From positions 124,001-188,000 of the forward strand of contig NZ_NPJH01000024.1 of NCBI RefSeq assembly GCF_002251365.1: a stretch of 64,000 nt of DNA, in the 5' to 3' direction. This document shows, one piece after another, positions 7,105 to 15,566 of this stretch. The notes under the pieces are model-generated. The model saw only the letters and a program-made list of their open reading frames with translations. It was not told where the DNA came from and ran no database searches. Position 1 is the stretch's first letter, and each line of letters begins with the position of its first letter. Both the position numbers and the translations under genes were made by a program. Source of the DNA: Prevotella sp. P3-122. Lineage in GTDB: Bacteria > Bacteroidota > Bacteroidia > Bacteroidales > Bacteroidaceae.

Positions 7105-8979
7105 TTATTCAATGTCAATTCTCGAAACCTCATCCACGTTTCTGATTGCCGAAATGGACTCCATAGCCATCTCCAACTCTCTTACCGAATGGACTGCGAA
7201 ATCAACAGAAGTCTCAACGATGCGGTCAACGGTCACAGTATTGAGCCGTGAAATAGAGAGGTTCTGCTTCTCGGTGATACATGCCACCACATCGCTCAAC
7301 AGGTGATAGCGGTCAATGCCACGGATGCAGATACGGACGGGGAATAGGAACCCCTCCTGTTCCTCTAAGTTGACGGCAACGATGGAGTCGCCTTGTTCCG
7401 AAGCCATTCGGATGGCATTTGGGCAGTTGCGTTTGTGCAGCGTGACAACTCCGTCAGCACCCTTAAATCCTATCACCTCGTCGCCTGGCAACGGATGGCA
7501 ACATGAGCAACGGACGTATGGCATCTTTTCCTTGTTAGCAAAATGACTGCGGAGAGTTCGCTTTGCCTTGTAGGTCAATACATGTTTCAGCCATCCTTCT
7601 TCGGGCAGGGCATTTTCGTCTGTCCCTATCTCTACGCAGTCACCTCGACGCAGCACGGTCTTCACCGAACAGAGTCTACCATTGATGCGGGCATACTCAG
7701 CATGTAGTCCCACCTCGCTGTGAATCTCAAAGGCAAAGTCCAGTGCAGTAGCATCCTTTGGCAGGATGACACCTTTGCCATGAGGCGTGAACACCATGAT
7801 GTCATCATTGTAGAACGATGCCGTCACTCCGTCCATATAGTCCATCTCGTGGCTGTGATACGCCACATCCTTCAGCACGTCCTTGAACTTCTTAAGCCAA
7901 GCCTTCACATTATCCTCCGTTCTCTCAGCCGTACAACCAAGACGAGAGTTTCTGACCATACGCTCAGACGAGATATGAATCTCCTCCCAACCGCCTTGGT
8001 CGTTGAGCAGCTTCACATGGAAGCTCTGATAACCGTTCTCCTTGGGAGCATTGATATAGTTGGCCACACTGCCAGGACGCTCCTTGAAATAGTCAGACAG
8101 AACGGCATAGATATACAGGCTCTGTTTCTTCTCCTCTTGCAGATCCTTCGCGTCATAGATGATGCGGATATAGTGTTTGCCATCTACATGGTGGAAGTCA
8201 CACCCCTTAGAACGCATCTTGCGCCAGATGCTATAGGGCATACGATAGCGCAGCTCTATCCTTGCCTTGATGCCATTGTCTTCCAGCAGTTCACTCACCT
8301 TTGAAATGAATCCTTCAAGATTCTTCTCGTCTGCCAATTTCAGCTCTTCCACCATCCCTTCTATCTGCTCATACTCACGAGGGCAGCGATAATGGAATGA
8401 CAGGTTTTCCAACTCGGTCTTCACATGATACAGCCCAAGACGGTTGGCAAGCGGAGCATAGAAATAGTCTGTTTCACCTGCGATTTTCATCTGCTTGTCA
8501 GGACGCATACTTGCCAATGTGCGCATATTATGCAGACGATCGGCAAGCTTCACCAAGATAGCACGCACATCATACTGTACCGATGCCAGGATCTGGCGGT
8601 AGTTATCCACTTGCTTCGAATTGTCATACTTCTCCTTTTTCTGCTTGGTCACGACACCCACGAGGAAGGCCACGTCCTCCCCGAAACGGTCTTGGATGTC
8701 CTCGATGGTATATTTGGTATCTTCCACCACGTCATGCAGGAATGCCGCCATCACGGGATTGGCACCAAGTTCCAGTTCCTCAGCTACAATACGTGCCACG
8801 GCAATCGGATGAATGATATAAGGTTCACCCGTCTTGCGTTTCTGCTCCTTGTGTGCCTCGGCAGCCAGTTCGTATGCGTTACGGACAAGCTGCATCTGCT
8901 TGTCATCCACTCGTTGAGCCAACATCTTGAAGATGCTCTCAACACCAGCCTCCATCGTGTTACGGTCATTTCTCTGCAT
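7105..8979 (-). CDS. RelA/SpoT homologue: intact ppGpp hydrolase, degenerate synthetase
   Basis: I choose the ATG at 8979 (MQRNDRNTME, 624 aa). It lies 4 nt after the previous stop, whereas an earlier ATG at 9039 would overlap that gene. Domains: HD hydrolase ~20-185 with H57, H82-D83, E86-D87 and LADRLHNMRT all present; synthetase-like ~235-350; TGS ~395-455; a Cys/His zinc-finger-like stretch (CSCCHP, later KRNCP); and a C-terminal ACT domain. In the synthetase, the conserved acidic residue of the D-x-x-A-x-R strand is Gly (GKHYIRII, 267-274), the GRPKHIYS substrate loop is RYRMPYS, and EIQIRT is EIHISS. It probably only hydrolyses (p)ppGpp. This is unlikely to be the cell's main RSH. Confidence 0.85.
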   Translation of the reverse strand: MQRNDRNTMEAGVESIFKMLAQRVDDKQMQLVRNAYELAAEAHKEQKRKTGEPYIIHPIAVARIVAEELELGANPVMAAFLHDVVEDTKYTIEDIQDRFGEDVAFLVGVVTKQKKEKYDNSKQVDNYRQILASVQYDVRAILVKLADRLHNMRTLASMRPDKQMKIAGETDYFYAPLANRLGLYHVKTELENLSFHYRCPREYEQIEGMVEELKLADEKNLEGFISKVSELLEDNGIKARIELRYRMPYSIWRKMRSKGCDFHHVDGKHYIRIIYDAKDLQEEKKQSLYIYAVLSDYFKERPGSVANYINAPKENGYQSFHVKLLNDQGGWEEIHISSERMVRNSRLGCTAERTEDNVKAWLKKFKDVLKDVAYHSHEMDYMDGVTASFYNDDIMVFTPHGKGVILPKDATALDFAFEIHSEVGLHAEYARINGRLCSVKTVLRRGDCVEIGTDENALPEEGWLKHVLTYKAKRTLRSHFANKEKMPYVRCSCCHPLPGDEVIGFKGADGVVTLHKRNCPNAIRMASEQGDSIVAVNLEEQEGFLFPVRICIRGIDRYHLLSDVVACITEKQNLSISRLNTVTVDRIVETSVDFAVHSVRELEMAMESISAIRNVDEVSRIDIE

Positions 8980-8983
8980 AATT

Positions 8984-9553
8984 CTACTCTTTTTTGTTAG
9001 ACAATTCCTTTTCTTCAGCCAGTTTGCGATAATCAACATTCTTGTCTTTCTCGCTTGGAAGACGAAACTTCCCCACTACTTTGCCTTCTTTATTGATATA
9101 GCCGTAGATTTCCACTTCAATGTCACTCGTCATGCCAAATCCATCGTCGTCCATCCAATAACGGCCATCAGGATTGATTTGCCATCTCACTCGTGCAACA
9201 CCATTGCGGAAGCCCTCGACGAAGGTAGGGTACATGGCAAACTGCACTCTTGCGTTCTCCTGAATGTCCTCAGACAGCTTTTTCAAGGTGCTCCATTCAA
9301 TATCCTCTTCTTCCACGGTCAGCAGATACTGACTGTGACTCATGAACTCAAAGGCGGTCTTTATGTTATGGTTCAGAATGTAACGTGGCTTCCACCAACC
9401 ATTGATGAGCTGATAGACAACACCCATTCCTTCACCCAGTTCTCCCGTTTTATAAAGGTTTTCAGACAGTTTCTTTTCTGTCAGTTTCTTGTATAATGCT
9501 TCCTCCAAGGTCTCACCAGGGGCAAGCTTCTTCAGTAATCTATTCAATCCCAT
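8984..9553 (-). CDS. Protein of unknown function (189 aa)
   Basis: The N-terminal ~50 residues form charged helices with repeated LxKKL patterns (LNRLLKKLAPGETLEEALYK). The rest looks beta-rich, with many aromatics (GWWKPRYI, GRYWMDDDGFGMTSDIEVEIYGY). No signal peptide or membrane segment is seen. The stop lies 4 nt before the RSH start, so the two are probably translationally linked. I do not recognise a family. The W/Y-rich core, and the alternation of strands from ~100 to 165, would suit a ligand- or protein-binding domain. Confidence 0.6.
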   Translation of the reverse strand: MGLNRLLKKLAPGETLEEALYKKLTEKKLSENLYKTGELGEGMGVVYQLINGWWKPRYILNHNIKTAFEFMSHSQYLLTVEEEDIEWSTLKKLSEDIQENARVQFAMYPTFVEGFRNGVARVRWQINPDGRYWMDDDGFGMTSDIEVEIYGYINKEGKVVGKFRLPSEKDKNVDYRKLAEEKELSNKKE

Positions 9554-9631
9554 ATCTTCGTTTTTTAAGTTCTACAATCAGAAATAACCTTTTAACATAA
9601 GGGAAGGGGAAATCATGGATGTTCTATCTTC

Positions 9632-10156
9632 TTACTTCACATATAGTTCCAATTCTTGACGCATATCATCCAACTGATGGTCTATGTCTTCTAACACCCT
9701 GCGTTCAAAAGATGCCTTGCGCCTGTTTCTTACAGGGACATACAGTGTCTGCATGATGACGAATGACAGAATGGGATAGAACACCTGCTCGACAACACTC
9801 ATTTCCGTTTCTATATGCAGCACATAGCCAAGCAAAGAAGTCAATGCCACGAAAAGGAAATACACCCAACCATTTGATGGCTTCTTGTTCTTGATGGGTT
9901 CAAGGATAGACATGGTGTCCGTTTTTATAGAAAACCTTGCGGCTTCTTCCGGCCTGGTCTCCTTAAAAGCCTTGAACCATACGCCACGTGCCAACACGCC
10001 CCGTTGCCATTTGGCAGTCTCTTCGTGTAGCTTGGCGGTAAGCTGCAGGGCATCTACCTTTCCTCCTGCCGCCATCTGTCTTTTAGCCTCAGATAGCACG
10101 ACATCCCTTATGCCGTGCCACTGGGCGTTAAACAGTATAAGCAATTCCGTATCCAT
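9632..10156 (-). CDS. Two-helix membrane protein next to dynamin-like GTPase
   Basis: The protein has 174 aa. Residues 1-90 are soluble and helical (FNAQWHGIRDVVLSEAKRQM). Two membrane segments follow: about 97-115 (WVYFLFVALTSLLGYVL) and 120-140. The C-terminus is basic, then coiled (RNRRKASFERRVLEDIDHQL). The stop of the upstream GTPase is 9 nt away, so the two are co-translated. A membrane partner or anchor for the GTPase is a reasonable inference. No family was recognised. Confidence 0.6.
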   Translation of the reverse strand: MDTELLILFNAQWHGIRDVVLSEAKRQMAAGGKVDALQLTAKLHEETAKWQRGVLARGVWFKAFKETRPEEAARFSIKTDTMSILEPIKNKKPSNGWVYFLFVALTSLLGYVLHIETEMSVVEQVFYPILSFVIMQTLYVPVRNRRKASFERRVLEDIDHQLDDMRQELELYVK

Positions 10157-10165
10157 ACCTTAATA

Positions 10166-12295
10166 TTATATAGTTGCCAATGCCTCCGTGTAAGGAGTTC
10201 CAAACACATCTTCATGACAGGCTCTGATTTCCTGCGCCAATGCCTCGATGATGTGGTCAGTACGTTCCTTCTCTTGTCCTGCATTGAAAGCATTGTCACG
10301 CATGTTCCGCTCTATTTCAGCAAGTCGGTTCCGCTCGTCTGCCAGTCTCTGACGGGCATCGCCGCATTTGGCATCCTTCACCTCGTTCACCTTGATGGCA
10401 ATGTTCACATTCATGTCGTGCAGACGGTCGTCCAACTTGTTGTGGATTTCCTTCAGGGCAACATTCTTGCTTTCCGTGAGCATACGGTCCACCATCTCGT
10501 TCTTGCCGTTCTTTATCTGCATCCATTCGATGAGGGCGCATATCACGATGCCCCAACCGCCAGTCACAATCTGAATGACCAACCACTGCCATACTCCGTT
10601 GAACACAGCCTTACGGATGAACTCCATCCATGCCGTGCGTCCACCGGCACAGTTCTTAATGATGGCACTGGCATCTCCCACACAATAGGAAATGATGGCT
10701 TGCAGCCAGTCCTGGTCCTTGCCTTTGCCCATCTGTGGCATTTCTGTCAGCACATTGCCAAGCTGTGAGAACAGCCCCGACACGTTGTTGAGATTGATGT
10801 TCACCGACTGCTCAGCCTCTCTGATAGCATTGTCGAGCACTGCACGGTTGTTATCCATAAACTGGTCAATCTTGCCGGCTATATGGTCGGCGATGATTTC
10901 AGAGAAAGGCTGCAACAGTCGCTTGATGTCTTCTTCTCTGGCTTCCTTCGACTTGAACACATTGATATTGCTCAACGCCAATGAGAGATAGTCCCTCATG
11001 CCAAAGCGTATTTTCTCATGCAGTGTCTCCAGATCCACCTCCCATGTACTATCGACACTATCCACGGCATTGCGAATTAGCATCGCCAAAGTGTTTTGCA
11101 GTTTCAAGGTGCAGTTGTCAAATGAGGTCTCTGTTGCGCTCAGACCCGTTTCTATCTCACCGATAATACGCAGACATTCATCCTGCTTTTCGGCACTGAG
11201 CTGACCGTTACGCTCATAGATGGCTCTGTCCTCACGAACCTTTTCCACAGCATCGTTATAAGTGTCGAGCATCGTGCGGAACACCTTCCTGTATTGTGCA
11301 GTGCAACGCTCATCGGTAGTCAGAAATTCCTGCAGGGCTTGCTCAAATGGCAGGAACTGGCTGCGTTGCATCTTCAGCTCCGCCTTCTGTTTGTCTATCG
11401 CCACGTCTCGCTGCAAGTCCTCGTCGAAAGTCATTCCCCTGCGGGCATCAAGAGCCAATAAGGCAGACAGTCCGAACACACGCTTCTTCATCAACACCTC
11501 GTCAATGCTTCCGTCTGCCTTGGTGAAACAGGCTTTCACGTCATTGCGAACCCGCTCCATCGCCTGCTCACGCTGCACATCAGATGCTATGTTGTCTATC
11601 TTGTTGAGCACGAAGAACACGTTGCCTGGATTACCCTTGAAATGTTCCTGAAAGTATTCGCGGTCAGCCTCCGCAAAACCACGCTCGCCACACAGATAGA
11701 CAATAGCCTGTGCCTTGGCGGCTATGTCGAGGGCAAGCTCTGTCGCCACAGCCTTGTCCTCCAATCCCGGACTATCGACTATGTTCACACCATCTGCCAT
11801 CAGTGGCAACGAGCAGCGGACAATGGAATATGCCACATCCTTGAAGCGTGCCACGCTGCCCGTCTGCGCAAATTCCTCATTGTCGGCATTCGTATATTGA
11901 TATGTAGCGACAAATTCCTGTTTGCTGACATGTTCCACACGTCCTGCCGTTACACTGCCGTCTGCATTTACAGTGTCCTTGAAATGAATCTCCACGTCAT
12001 CCTCATCGCAGCCATACTGGATGAAGGTGAGAATGGCTGTGCTTGGCAGAGCCGACTCAGGCAAGATGCGGCTTCCTAACAAGGCATTTACAAGGGTACT
12101 CTTGCCCGAAGTGAATGTACCCATGATGACCACACGGAACAGACCATCGGTAATAGTCCGTACTTCCTCCAAACAGCGGTCACGTTGCAAGGTCAACCCA
12201 AGTCCCGTTTCCATGCCGTTCAGACTCTGTCGCTCGCCAACCAATGCTGCCGCATGGTTGAGAGCTGATACCAATCTTGTATTCTTCTTATTCAT
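10166..12295 (-). CDS. Dynamin-like large GTPase (bacterial DLP)
   Basis: The ATG at 12295 (MNKKNTRLVS, 709 aa) avoids overlap with the upstream gene. G-motifs: P-loop GTFTSGKST (59-67), switch I LPSTAILTF (83-91), G3 DSPGLED (174-180) and G4 NKIDN (231-235). A long helical middle domain follows. A hydrophobic hairpin (WLVIQIVTGGWGIVICALIEW, about 560-580) would serve as membrane paddle, and a coiled-coil closes the protein. This is the standard layout of bacterial dynamin-like proteins, which bind and remodel membranes in a GTP-dependent way. It differs clearly from the second dynamin-like gene at 50093-52717. The small membrane protein after it may be its partner. Confidence 0.88.
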   Translation of the reverse strand: MNKKNTRLVSALNHAAALVGERQSLNGMETGLGLTLQRDRCLEEVRTITDGLFRVVIMGTFTSGKSTLVNALLGSRILPESALPSTAILTFIQYGCDEDDVEIHFKDTVNADGSVTAGRVEHVSKQEFVATYQYTNADNEEFAQTGSVARFKDVAYSIVRCSLPLMADGVNIVDSPGLEDKAVATELALDIAAKAQAIVYLCGERGFAEADREYFQEHFKGNPGNVFFVLNKIDNIASDVQREQAMERVRNDVKACFTKADGSIDEVLMKKRVFGLSALLALDARRGMTFDEDLQRDVAIDKQKAELKMQRSQFLPFEQALQEFLTTDERCTAQYRKVFRTMLDTYNDAVEKVREDRAIYERNGQLSAEKQDECLRIIGEIETGLSATETSFDNCTLKLQNTLAMLIRNAVDSVDSTWEVDLETLHEKIRFGMRDYLSLALSNINVFKSKEAREEDIKRLLQPFSEIIADHIAGKIDQFMDNNRAVLDNAIREAEQSVNINLNNVSGLFSQLGNVLTEMPQMGKGKDQDWLQAIISYCVGDASAIIKNCAGGRTAWMEFIRKAVFNGVWQWLVIQIVTGGWGIVICALIEWMQIKNGKNEMVDRMLTESKNVALKEIHNKLDDRLHDMNVNIAIKVNEVKDAKCGDARQRLADERNRLAEIERNMRDNAFNAGQEKERTDHIIEALAQEIRACHEDVFGTPYTEALATI

Positions 12296-12311
12296 ATTAG
12301 TCGTATTTTGT

Positions 12312-12728
12312 TTATTTCCAGATTGAGGTGTCCGTAATAAGGCAAGCATTTGCGCAAGCAAACGACCAAGCTTCGAAGAAATCTTTGATGATTCTTTCCA
12401 GACTCTTACTGTTGAATTCATTTGACTCATTGATATTATACCATGGTGAATACACATACGACAGCCCATCGTTCCAATCGCCATTATATTCCTTGTGGAA
12501 ACTTCTTACGACATCCAACATTATGTCAAATTCGCTTTGTGACAATTCCCCTTGAAGTCCCATGACGGTTTGCAAGATGCAAAAAGCACCTTCCTTTTCA
12601 TCCATATCGAGGAAATATTCCATCGAGTTGTATTTGACGATGTAAAGACCACAAGAGTCTTTCTTCATCTCTGCTCCAAGCTCAGAAAAAGCCTTCTTCA
12701 GTTTATATCGAACTGTCGTTTTACCCAT
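12312..12728 (-). CDS. Small cytosolic protein, possibly YbjN-like
   Basis: The protein has 138 aa and no signal. Its helix-strand pattern is KKAFSELG, then LYIVKYNSMEYFLDMD, then FCILQTVMGLQG, then a helix (FDIMLDVVRSFHKEY) and a C-terminal helix with Cys residues (AWSFACANACLI). This order resembles YbjN/CesT-type chaperone folds, but the resemblance is only in pattern. The gene starts 11 nt after its neighbour and ends 16 nt before the dynamin-like GTPase. It probably belongs to a run of four adaptor-sized genes upstream of that GTPase. Confidence 0.5.
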   Translation of the reverse strand: MGKTTVRYKLKKAFSELGAEMKKDSCGLYIVKYNSMEYFLDMDEKEGAFCILQTVMGLQGELSQSEFDIMLDVVRSFHKEYNGDWNDGLSYVYSPWYNINESNEFNSKSLERIIKDFFEAWSFACANACLITDTSIWK

Positions 12729-12739
12729 AACGATTATGA

Positions 12740-13141
12740 TTATCTTAGACTAACCAATATCTCCAAGCCGTCTTCATGGATTTGTATGCCGTCAAGTTGT
12801 GCATATTCCATAATTTGCCGAATCTCTTTAACATGATCAGGGAAAAGATTGATTCTTTTGTCTTCGGGCTTGATTTCTATTCCGTGTGGCAGTTTGTTGT
12901 CAAGGTGTTCCACAGCACCGGCAATCAACATTGCCATGCCTGTCCCACATTCGTATGACAAGCACACAACATCCTTGCGCATAGCTTCAATGTGGATTTG
13001 AAGCACCATAGGTGGAATGAAACGACCCAATTGGCAAGATACTTCGAGTGTCTTGTCATCGATGCGTTTCAACTGTGGACGAATCATATAGTGCTTTTCC
13101 ACATAGTTCGCCACTTCTTCATAATGCACTTTTATGTTCAT
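12740..13141 (-). CDS. Small alpha/beta protein, unknown
   Basis: The protein has 133 aa and no signal or membrane segment. It alternates strands (LKRIDDKTLEVSCQLG, PMVLQIHIEAM, VVCLSYECG) with helices (MAMLIAGAVEHLD, VKEIRQIMEYAQ) and ends with a strand pair (IQIHEDGLEILVSL). No family was recognised. It lies 12 nt from the FtsZ-CTD-like gene upstream and 11 nt from the next gene, which argues that it is a real part of the same operon. Confidence 0.55.
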   Translation of the reverse strand: MNIKVHYEEVANYVEKHYMIRPQLKRIDDKTLEVSCQLGRFIPPMVLQIHIEAMRKDVVCLSYECGTGMAMLIAGAVEHLDNKLPHGIEIKPEDKRINLFPDHVKEIRQIMEYAQLDGIQIHEDGLEILVSLR

Positions 13142-13153
13142 AAATTCATCGTT

Positions 13154-13558
13154 TTATAGTTTTTCAAACGCAAATACTGTCATGCTCCGGGAGTTTGTAA
13201 TCTCATCCGCTTCTTGAACACCCCAGTTAATTTCAACATCCTCTTCAGCAAGACGTGATAGACATTCGTTCATTCCTCCCAGCTCATCCATCATCAGAGG
13301 CTGGTCTTTTTTGTAGGATATGATGATTATCACGCTTGAAAGCGTATTATTGATATTCTTCTTTATCTCATCAATGGCCTTGACCGACATTTCTGATATG
13401 CCGAGCGGTTCATCCACTTTTACTGCTACAGCAGGCTTGCTTTTCCACGCTTTCATCTCAAAATCGTTCCAGTCGAGCCTTATCATCCCGTCTCTCAAAG
13501 CTACCTCATATATATAGGTCTTTGCTATTTCCCATTCTCGTGTTATTACTTGAACCAT
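13154..13558 (-). CDS. Stand-alone FtsZ C-terminal-domain-like protein (copy 1)
   Basis: The protein has 134 aa and no GTPase domain. From about residue 20 it follows the order of the FtsZ/tubulin C-terminal domain: DGMIRLDWNDFE corresponds to GLINLDFADV, then a helical segment, SSVIIIISYKKD corresponds to GVLVNIT, a helix follows, and DVEINWGVQEADEI...SMTVFAFEK corresponds to the two last strands (VVIGTSLDP...RVTVVATG). A paralogue lies at 25900-26283. The match is by eye and covers the whole domain. A role in binding or capping FtsZ-like filaments, or as a free-standing assembly domain, is inference. A TAATTTTG -7 box lies 20 nt upstream of the start. Confidence 0.6.
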   Translation of the reverse strand: MVQVITREWEIAKTYIYEVALRDGMIRLDWNDFEMKAWKSKPAVAVKVDEPLGISEMSVKAIDEIKKNINNTLSSVIIIISYKKDQPLMMDELGGMNECLSRLAEEDVEINWGVQEADEITNSRSMTVFAFEKL

Positions 13559-13577
13559 AATTATTCTGTTTTGAATG

Positions 13578-13614
13578 CAAAATTAATACTATTTGTAACC
13601 CGTAAGTCTCAAAA
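13578..13614 (-). promoter_or_regulatory. Probable Bacteroidota promoter upstream of 13558 gene
   Basis: TAATTTTG (13585-13578) fits the -7 consensus exactly. TTTTG at 13614-13610 could be the -33 element, but the 24-nt gap is slightly long. It would drive the run from 13558 downwards. Confidence 0.4.
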
Positions 13615-13632
13615 TCATTGATTTACATAGCT

Positions 13633-14088
13633 TTATTCTTCTCCTTCTATGTCTAATGATGCAATCTTCTGTAAAAGTTCATCATCACAGATTGTCTTGT
13701 TGCCGCATTGTTCAATCACTTCTTCCCTGAATTTGTCTCCATTGACATATTCCTGCAACTCCTCGATAGTCTTGCAAGCGATTAGGAAAACAGAAATATC
13801 ATGTGGCTTCTCATTGTTTCCTCTGTCTATCGTTATTGTGACAGCTAAGGAGAACAGGGAAGGTTCCATATCCATCCGCATGATAATTATTCCCATTTTC
13901 TTTACGACCTGTTTCTCTGGCAGAACGTTCATCGAAGCGTATGCCACTCCGTCAAATGGAAGCAGTTCCCTTACACACTTTAAAAACTCCTCGTCATGAA
14001 TCACTTGATTGACGAAACCGGCAAATTTCTCGATGTTATCTGTGAGAAAAGCCTTAACCCTGTTAGTTGAAATAATTTCTTTATCCAT
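13633..14088 (-). CDS. Small cytosolic protein, unknown
   Basis: The protein has 151 aa and no signal. It has a helical N-terminus (VKAFLTDNIEKFAGFVNQVI), a central sheet (VVKKMGIIIMRMDMEPSLFSLAVTITIDRG) and a helical, acidic C-terminus. No family was recognised. Terminator-like hairpins lie 35 nt upstream (14123-14157), and a promoter-like box lies downstream at 13578, so it may be transcribed on its own or by readthrough from the sigma-like gene. Confidence 0.55.
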   Translation of the reverse strand: MDKEIISTNRVKAFLTDNIEKFAGFVNQVIHDEEFLKCVRELLPFDGVAYASMNVLPEKQVVKKMGIIIMRMDMEPSLFSLAVTITIDRGNNEKPHDISVFLIACKTIEELQEYVNGDKFREEVIEQCGNKTICDDELLQKIASLDIEGEE

Positions 14089-14122
14089 ATTGTTTATTTT
14101 ACTTATAATAAAGATGTGGAAA

Positions 14123-14157
14123 GTGCTGGCGTTCTATCAATGTAGAACGCCAAGCAC
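14123..14157 (-). terminator. Hairpin terminator after the sigma-like gene
   Basis: The left arm GTGCTGGCGTTCTA (14123-14136) pairs with TAGAACGCCAAGCAC (14143-14157), with one bulged base and a 6-nt loop. It sits 8 nt after the stop at 14165. The following minus-strand sequence (TTTCCACATCTTT) is only moderately T-rich, so it may be leaky. Confidence 0.6.
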
Positions 14158-14164
14158 CTTTCTG

Positions 14165-15391
14165 TCATGCGTTGTTTTTCCACCATTCACGGATAGCGGC
14201 ATTGAACTTCTTGTTCAGGCGTGAATAGCGGGTGTCCAACCACGCACGTGCTCTTCCGCAACGTTCTGCCACTTCAACGGGTGCTGTGTTTTCAATGAAG
14301 CGCAAACGCCATATAAGTTTGTCCTCGTCAGACCATTGCAGTTTTTCAGAGAAGCGGTAAAGGAAGTCCACGACCTTGTCATTGATTTCTTCCTTGTCAA
14401 GATTGACACCGAAGACATCTGCCAAAGGACTGGCATCACTCTTTCCTTCCTGCCATTTCACAAACTCCTTGATAAACTCTTCCGATACCTCGACATTGCG
14501 CGGAGTCTTGTCCCTCAATACCAACTCCTCATAATAGCTGTCACCGCGGATCAGTTTGTCTTTCAAAGCCATTTCTGCCTTCTTGATTTCTGAGCGTAAT
14601 GATTCTGCTTCCAGTTTAAAGTCCTTTGCCATCTTCTTTTCGTTCTTGCGTTCAACGTAGGATGCCATCAGGAGATTCTTATACATTCCCTCAGGCATAA
14701 GGTCTGTAATGATGAGTTCCCACACATCAGGCGAGATGGAGGTGCCGAGCAAGCGAGTATTACCCGAAGTGCGCTCACGGCTCACATTGATGACCTTCAT
14801 GTCTTCCAGTACTCTCATGACTTCATGGCGTGAAACTTGTTCAAGCCAGCAGAAGAAGCTGCTCTTTTTTGCATAGTTATCCAATACGCTCCATGTTCCA
14901 TTATCCCATAAATGGGTATAGACAATATTACCAAACTCCTCGACACTCACCTCATAGTGATATGTCTGCTTGATCTGTGCGATAATCTTGGAACGGAAAC
15001 GGCTGATGTTGCATTCGTTGTTATTCTTACCATAGAAAAACTTCTGGGCGAACAGTTGGTCTCCAGACTTCAAACGGTTGATAATACGTTCTGCCTCCGT
15101 CGCATTAGCATAGTTCCATACCACTTCGCGTGTTACAACACCATAGTACTTACGTTCCTCTTTTTCATCAGAGAAAGTCAGCTTATCTTCCTCTATACGA
15201 GCAAGAACCAGCTCCGCAAGTTGCTCATCTGTCACATCGAGTGACTTCTTACGGTCTTCAATCTCCATACGGACAACGACAAGCAGACCCATGATAAAGT
15301 CCTTGACAGCTTGTCCGATACCAGGAGTCTTTACTCCGTTGCTTGTTGCGCCTTTGAGGGTTGCGCTACCTGTTGTTTCATTCTTCTTCAT
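14165..15391 (-). CDS. Sigma-70-family (ECF-like) factor with large inter-region insert
   Basis: I choose the ATG at 15391 (MKKNETTGSA, 408 aa), because in-frame ATGs at 15451 and 15418 lie inside or directly at a 38-bp hairpin. Residues ~80-195 fit region 2: the start IINRLKSGDQLFAQKFFY matches the family's 'l..GD..af..ly', and SSFFCWLEQVSRHEVMRVLE matches the 'f..WL..iarn' end. Residues ~345-405 contain a region-4-like helix-turn-helix (EDKLIWRLRFIENTAPVEVA, then ERCGRARAWLDTRYSRLNKK). About 130 residues lie between the two, much more than in ordinary ECF factors. No anti-sigma gene is adjacent. Hairpins on both sides suggest a one-gene transcript. Confidence 0.65.
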   Translation of the reverse strand: MKKNETTGSATLKGATSNGVKTPGIGQAVKDFIMGLLVVVRMEIEDRKKSLDVTDEQLAELVLARIEEDKLTFSDEKEERKYYGVVTREVVWNYANATEAERIINRLKSGDQLFAQKFFYGKNNNECNISRFRSKIIAQIKQTYHYEVSVEEFGNIVYTHLWDNGTWSVLDNYAKKSSFFCWLEQVSRHEVMRVLEDMKVINVSRERTSGNTRLLGTSISPDVWELIITDLMPEGMYKNLLMASYVERKNEKKMAKDFKLEAESLRSEIKKAEMALKDKLIRGDSYYEELVLRDKTPRNVEVSEEFIKEFVKWQEGKSDASPLADVFGVNLDKEEINDKVVDFLYRFSEKLQWSDEDKLIWRLRFIENTAPVEVAERCGRARAWLDTRYSRLNKKFNAAIREWWKNNA

Positions 15392-15425
15392 ATCTGTCAA
15401 ATCTTTAAGTTTATGCATACGAAAA

Positions 15426-15463
15426 CCGACCTCTGCAATGTTAAATTTCATTGCAAAGGTCGG
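15426..15463 (-). terminator. Long hairpin upstream of the sigma-like gene (terminator or attenuator)
   Basis: CCGACCTCTGCAATG (15426-15440) and CATTGCAAAGGTCGG (15449-15463) form a 15-bp stem with one mismatch and an 8-nt loop. On the minus strand it is followed by TTTTC. It could end the upstream unit (last stop at 15567) or act as an attenuator in the leader of the sigma-like gene, since only 35 nt separate it from the chosen start. Confidence 0.65.
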
Positions 15464-15566
15464 CAGATTTTGACAGAATGAAGGTGCTTTGTAATGTGCC
15501 TCTTATATCAAATTATTCCCCACTGAAAATCAGGTTGTTATCGTAATATGTTAATCGAATTTAACA

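Noticed and set aside
8980-9039. Upstream ATG for the RSH gene at 9039
   Set aside because: It would overlap the 3' end of the upstream gene by more than 50 nt and add residues with no match. The ATG at 8979 follows the stop by 4 nt.
12296-12484. Longer N-terminus of the first dynamin-like GTPase
   Set aside because: The extra 63 codons lie inside the upstream 138-aa gene and show no conserved pattern. The ATG at 12295 begins a normal dynamin-like N-terminus.
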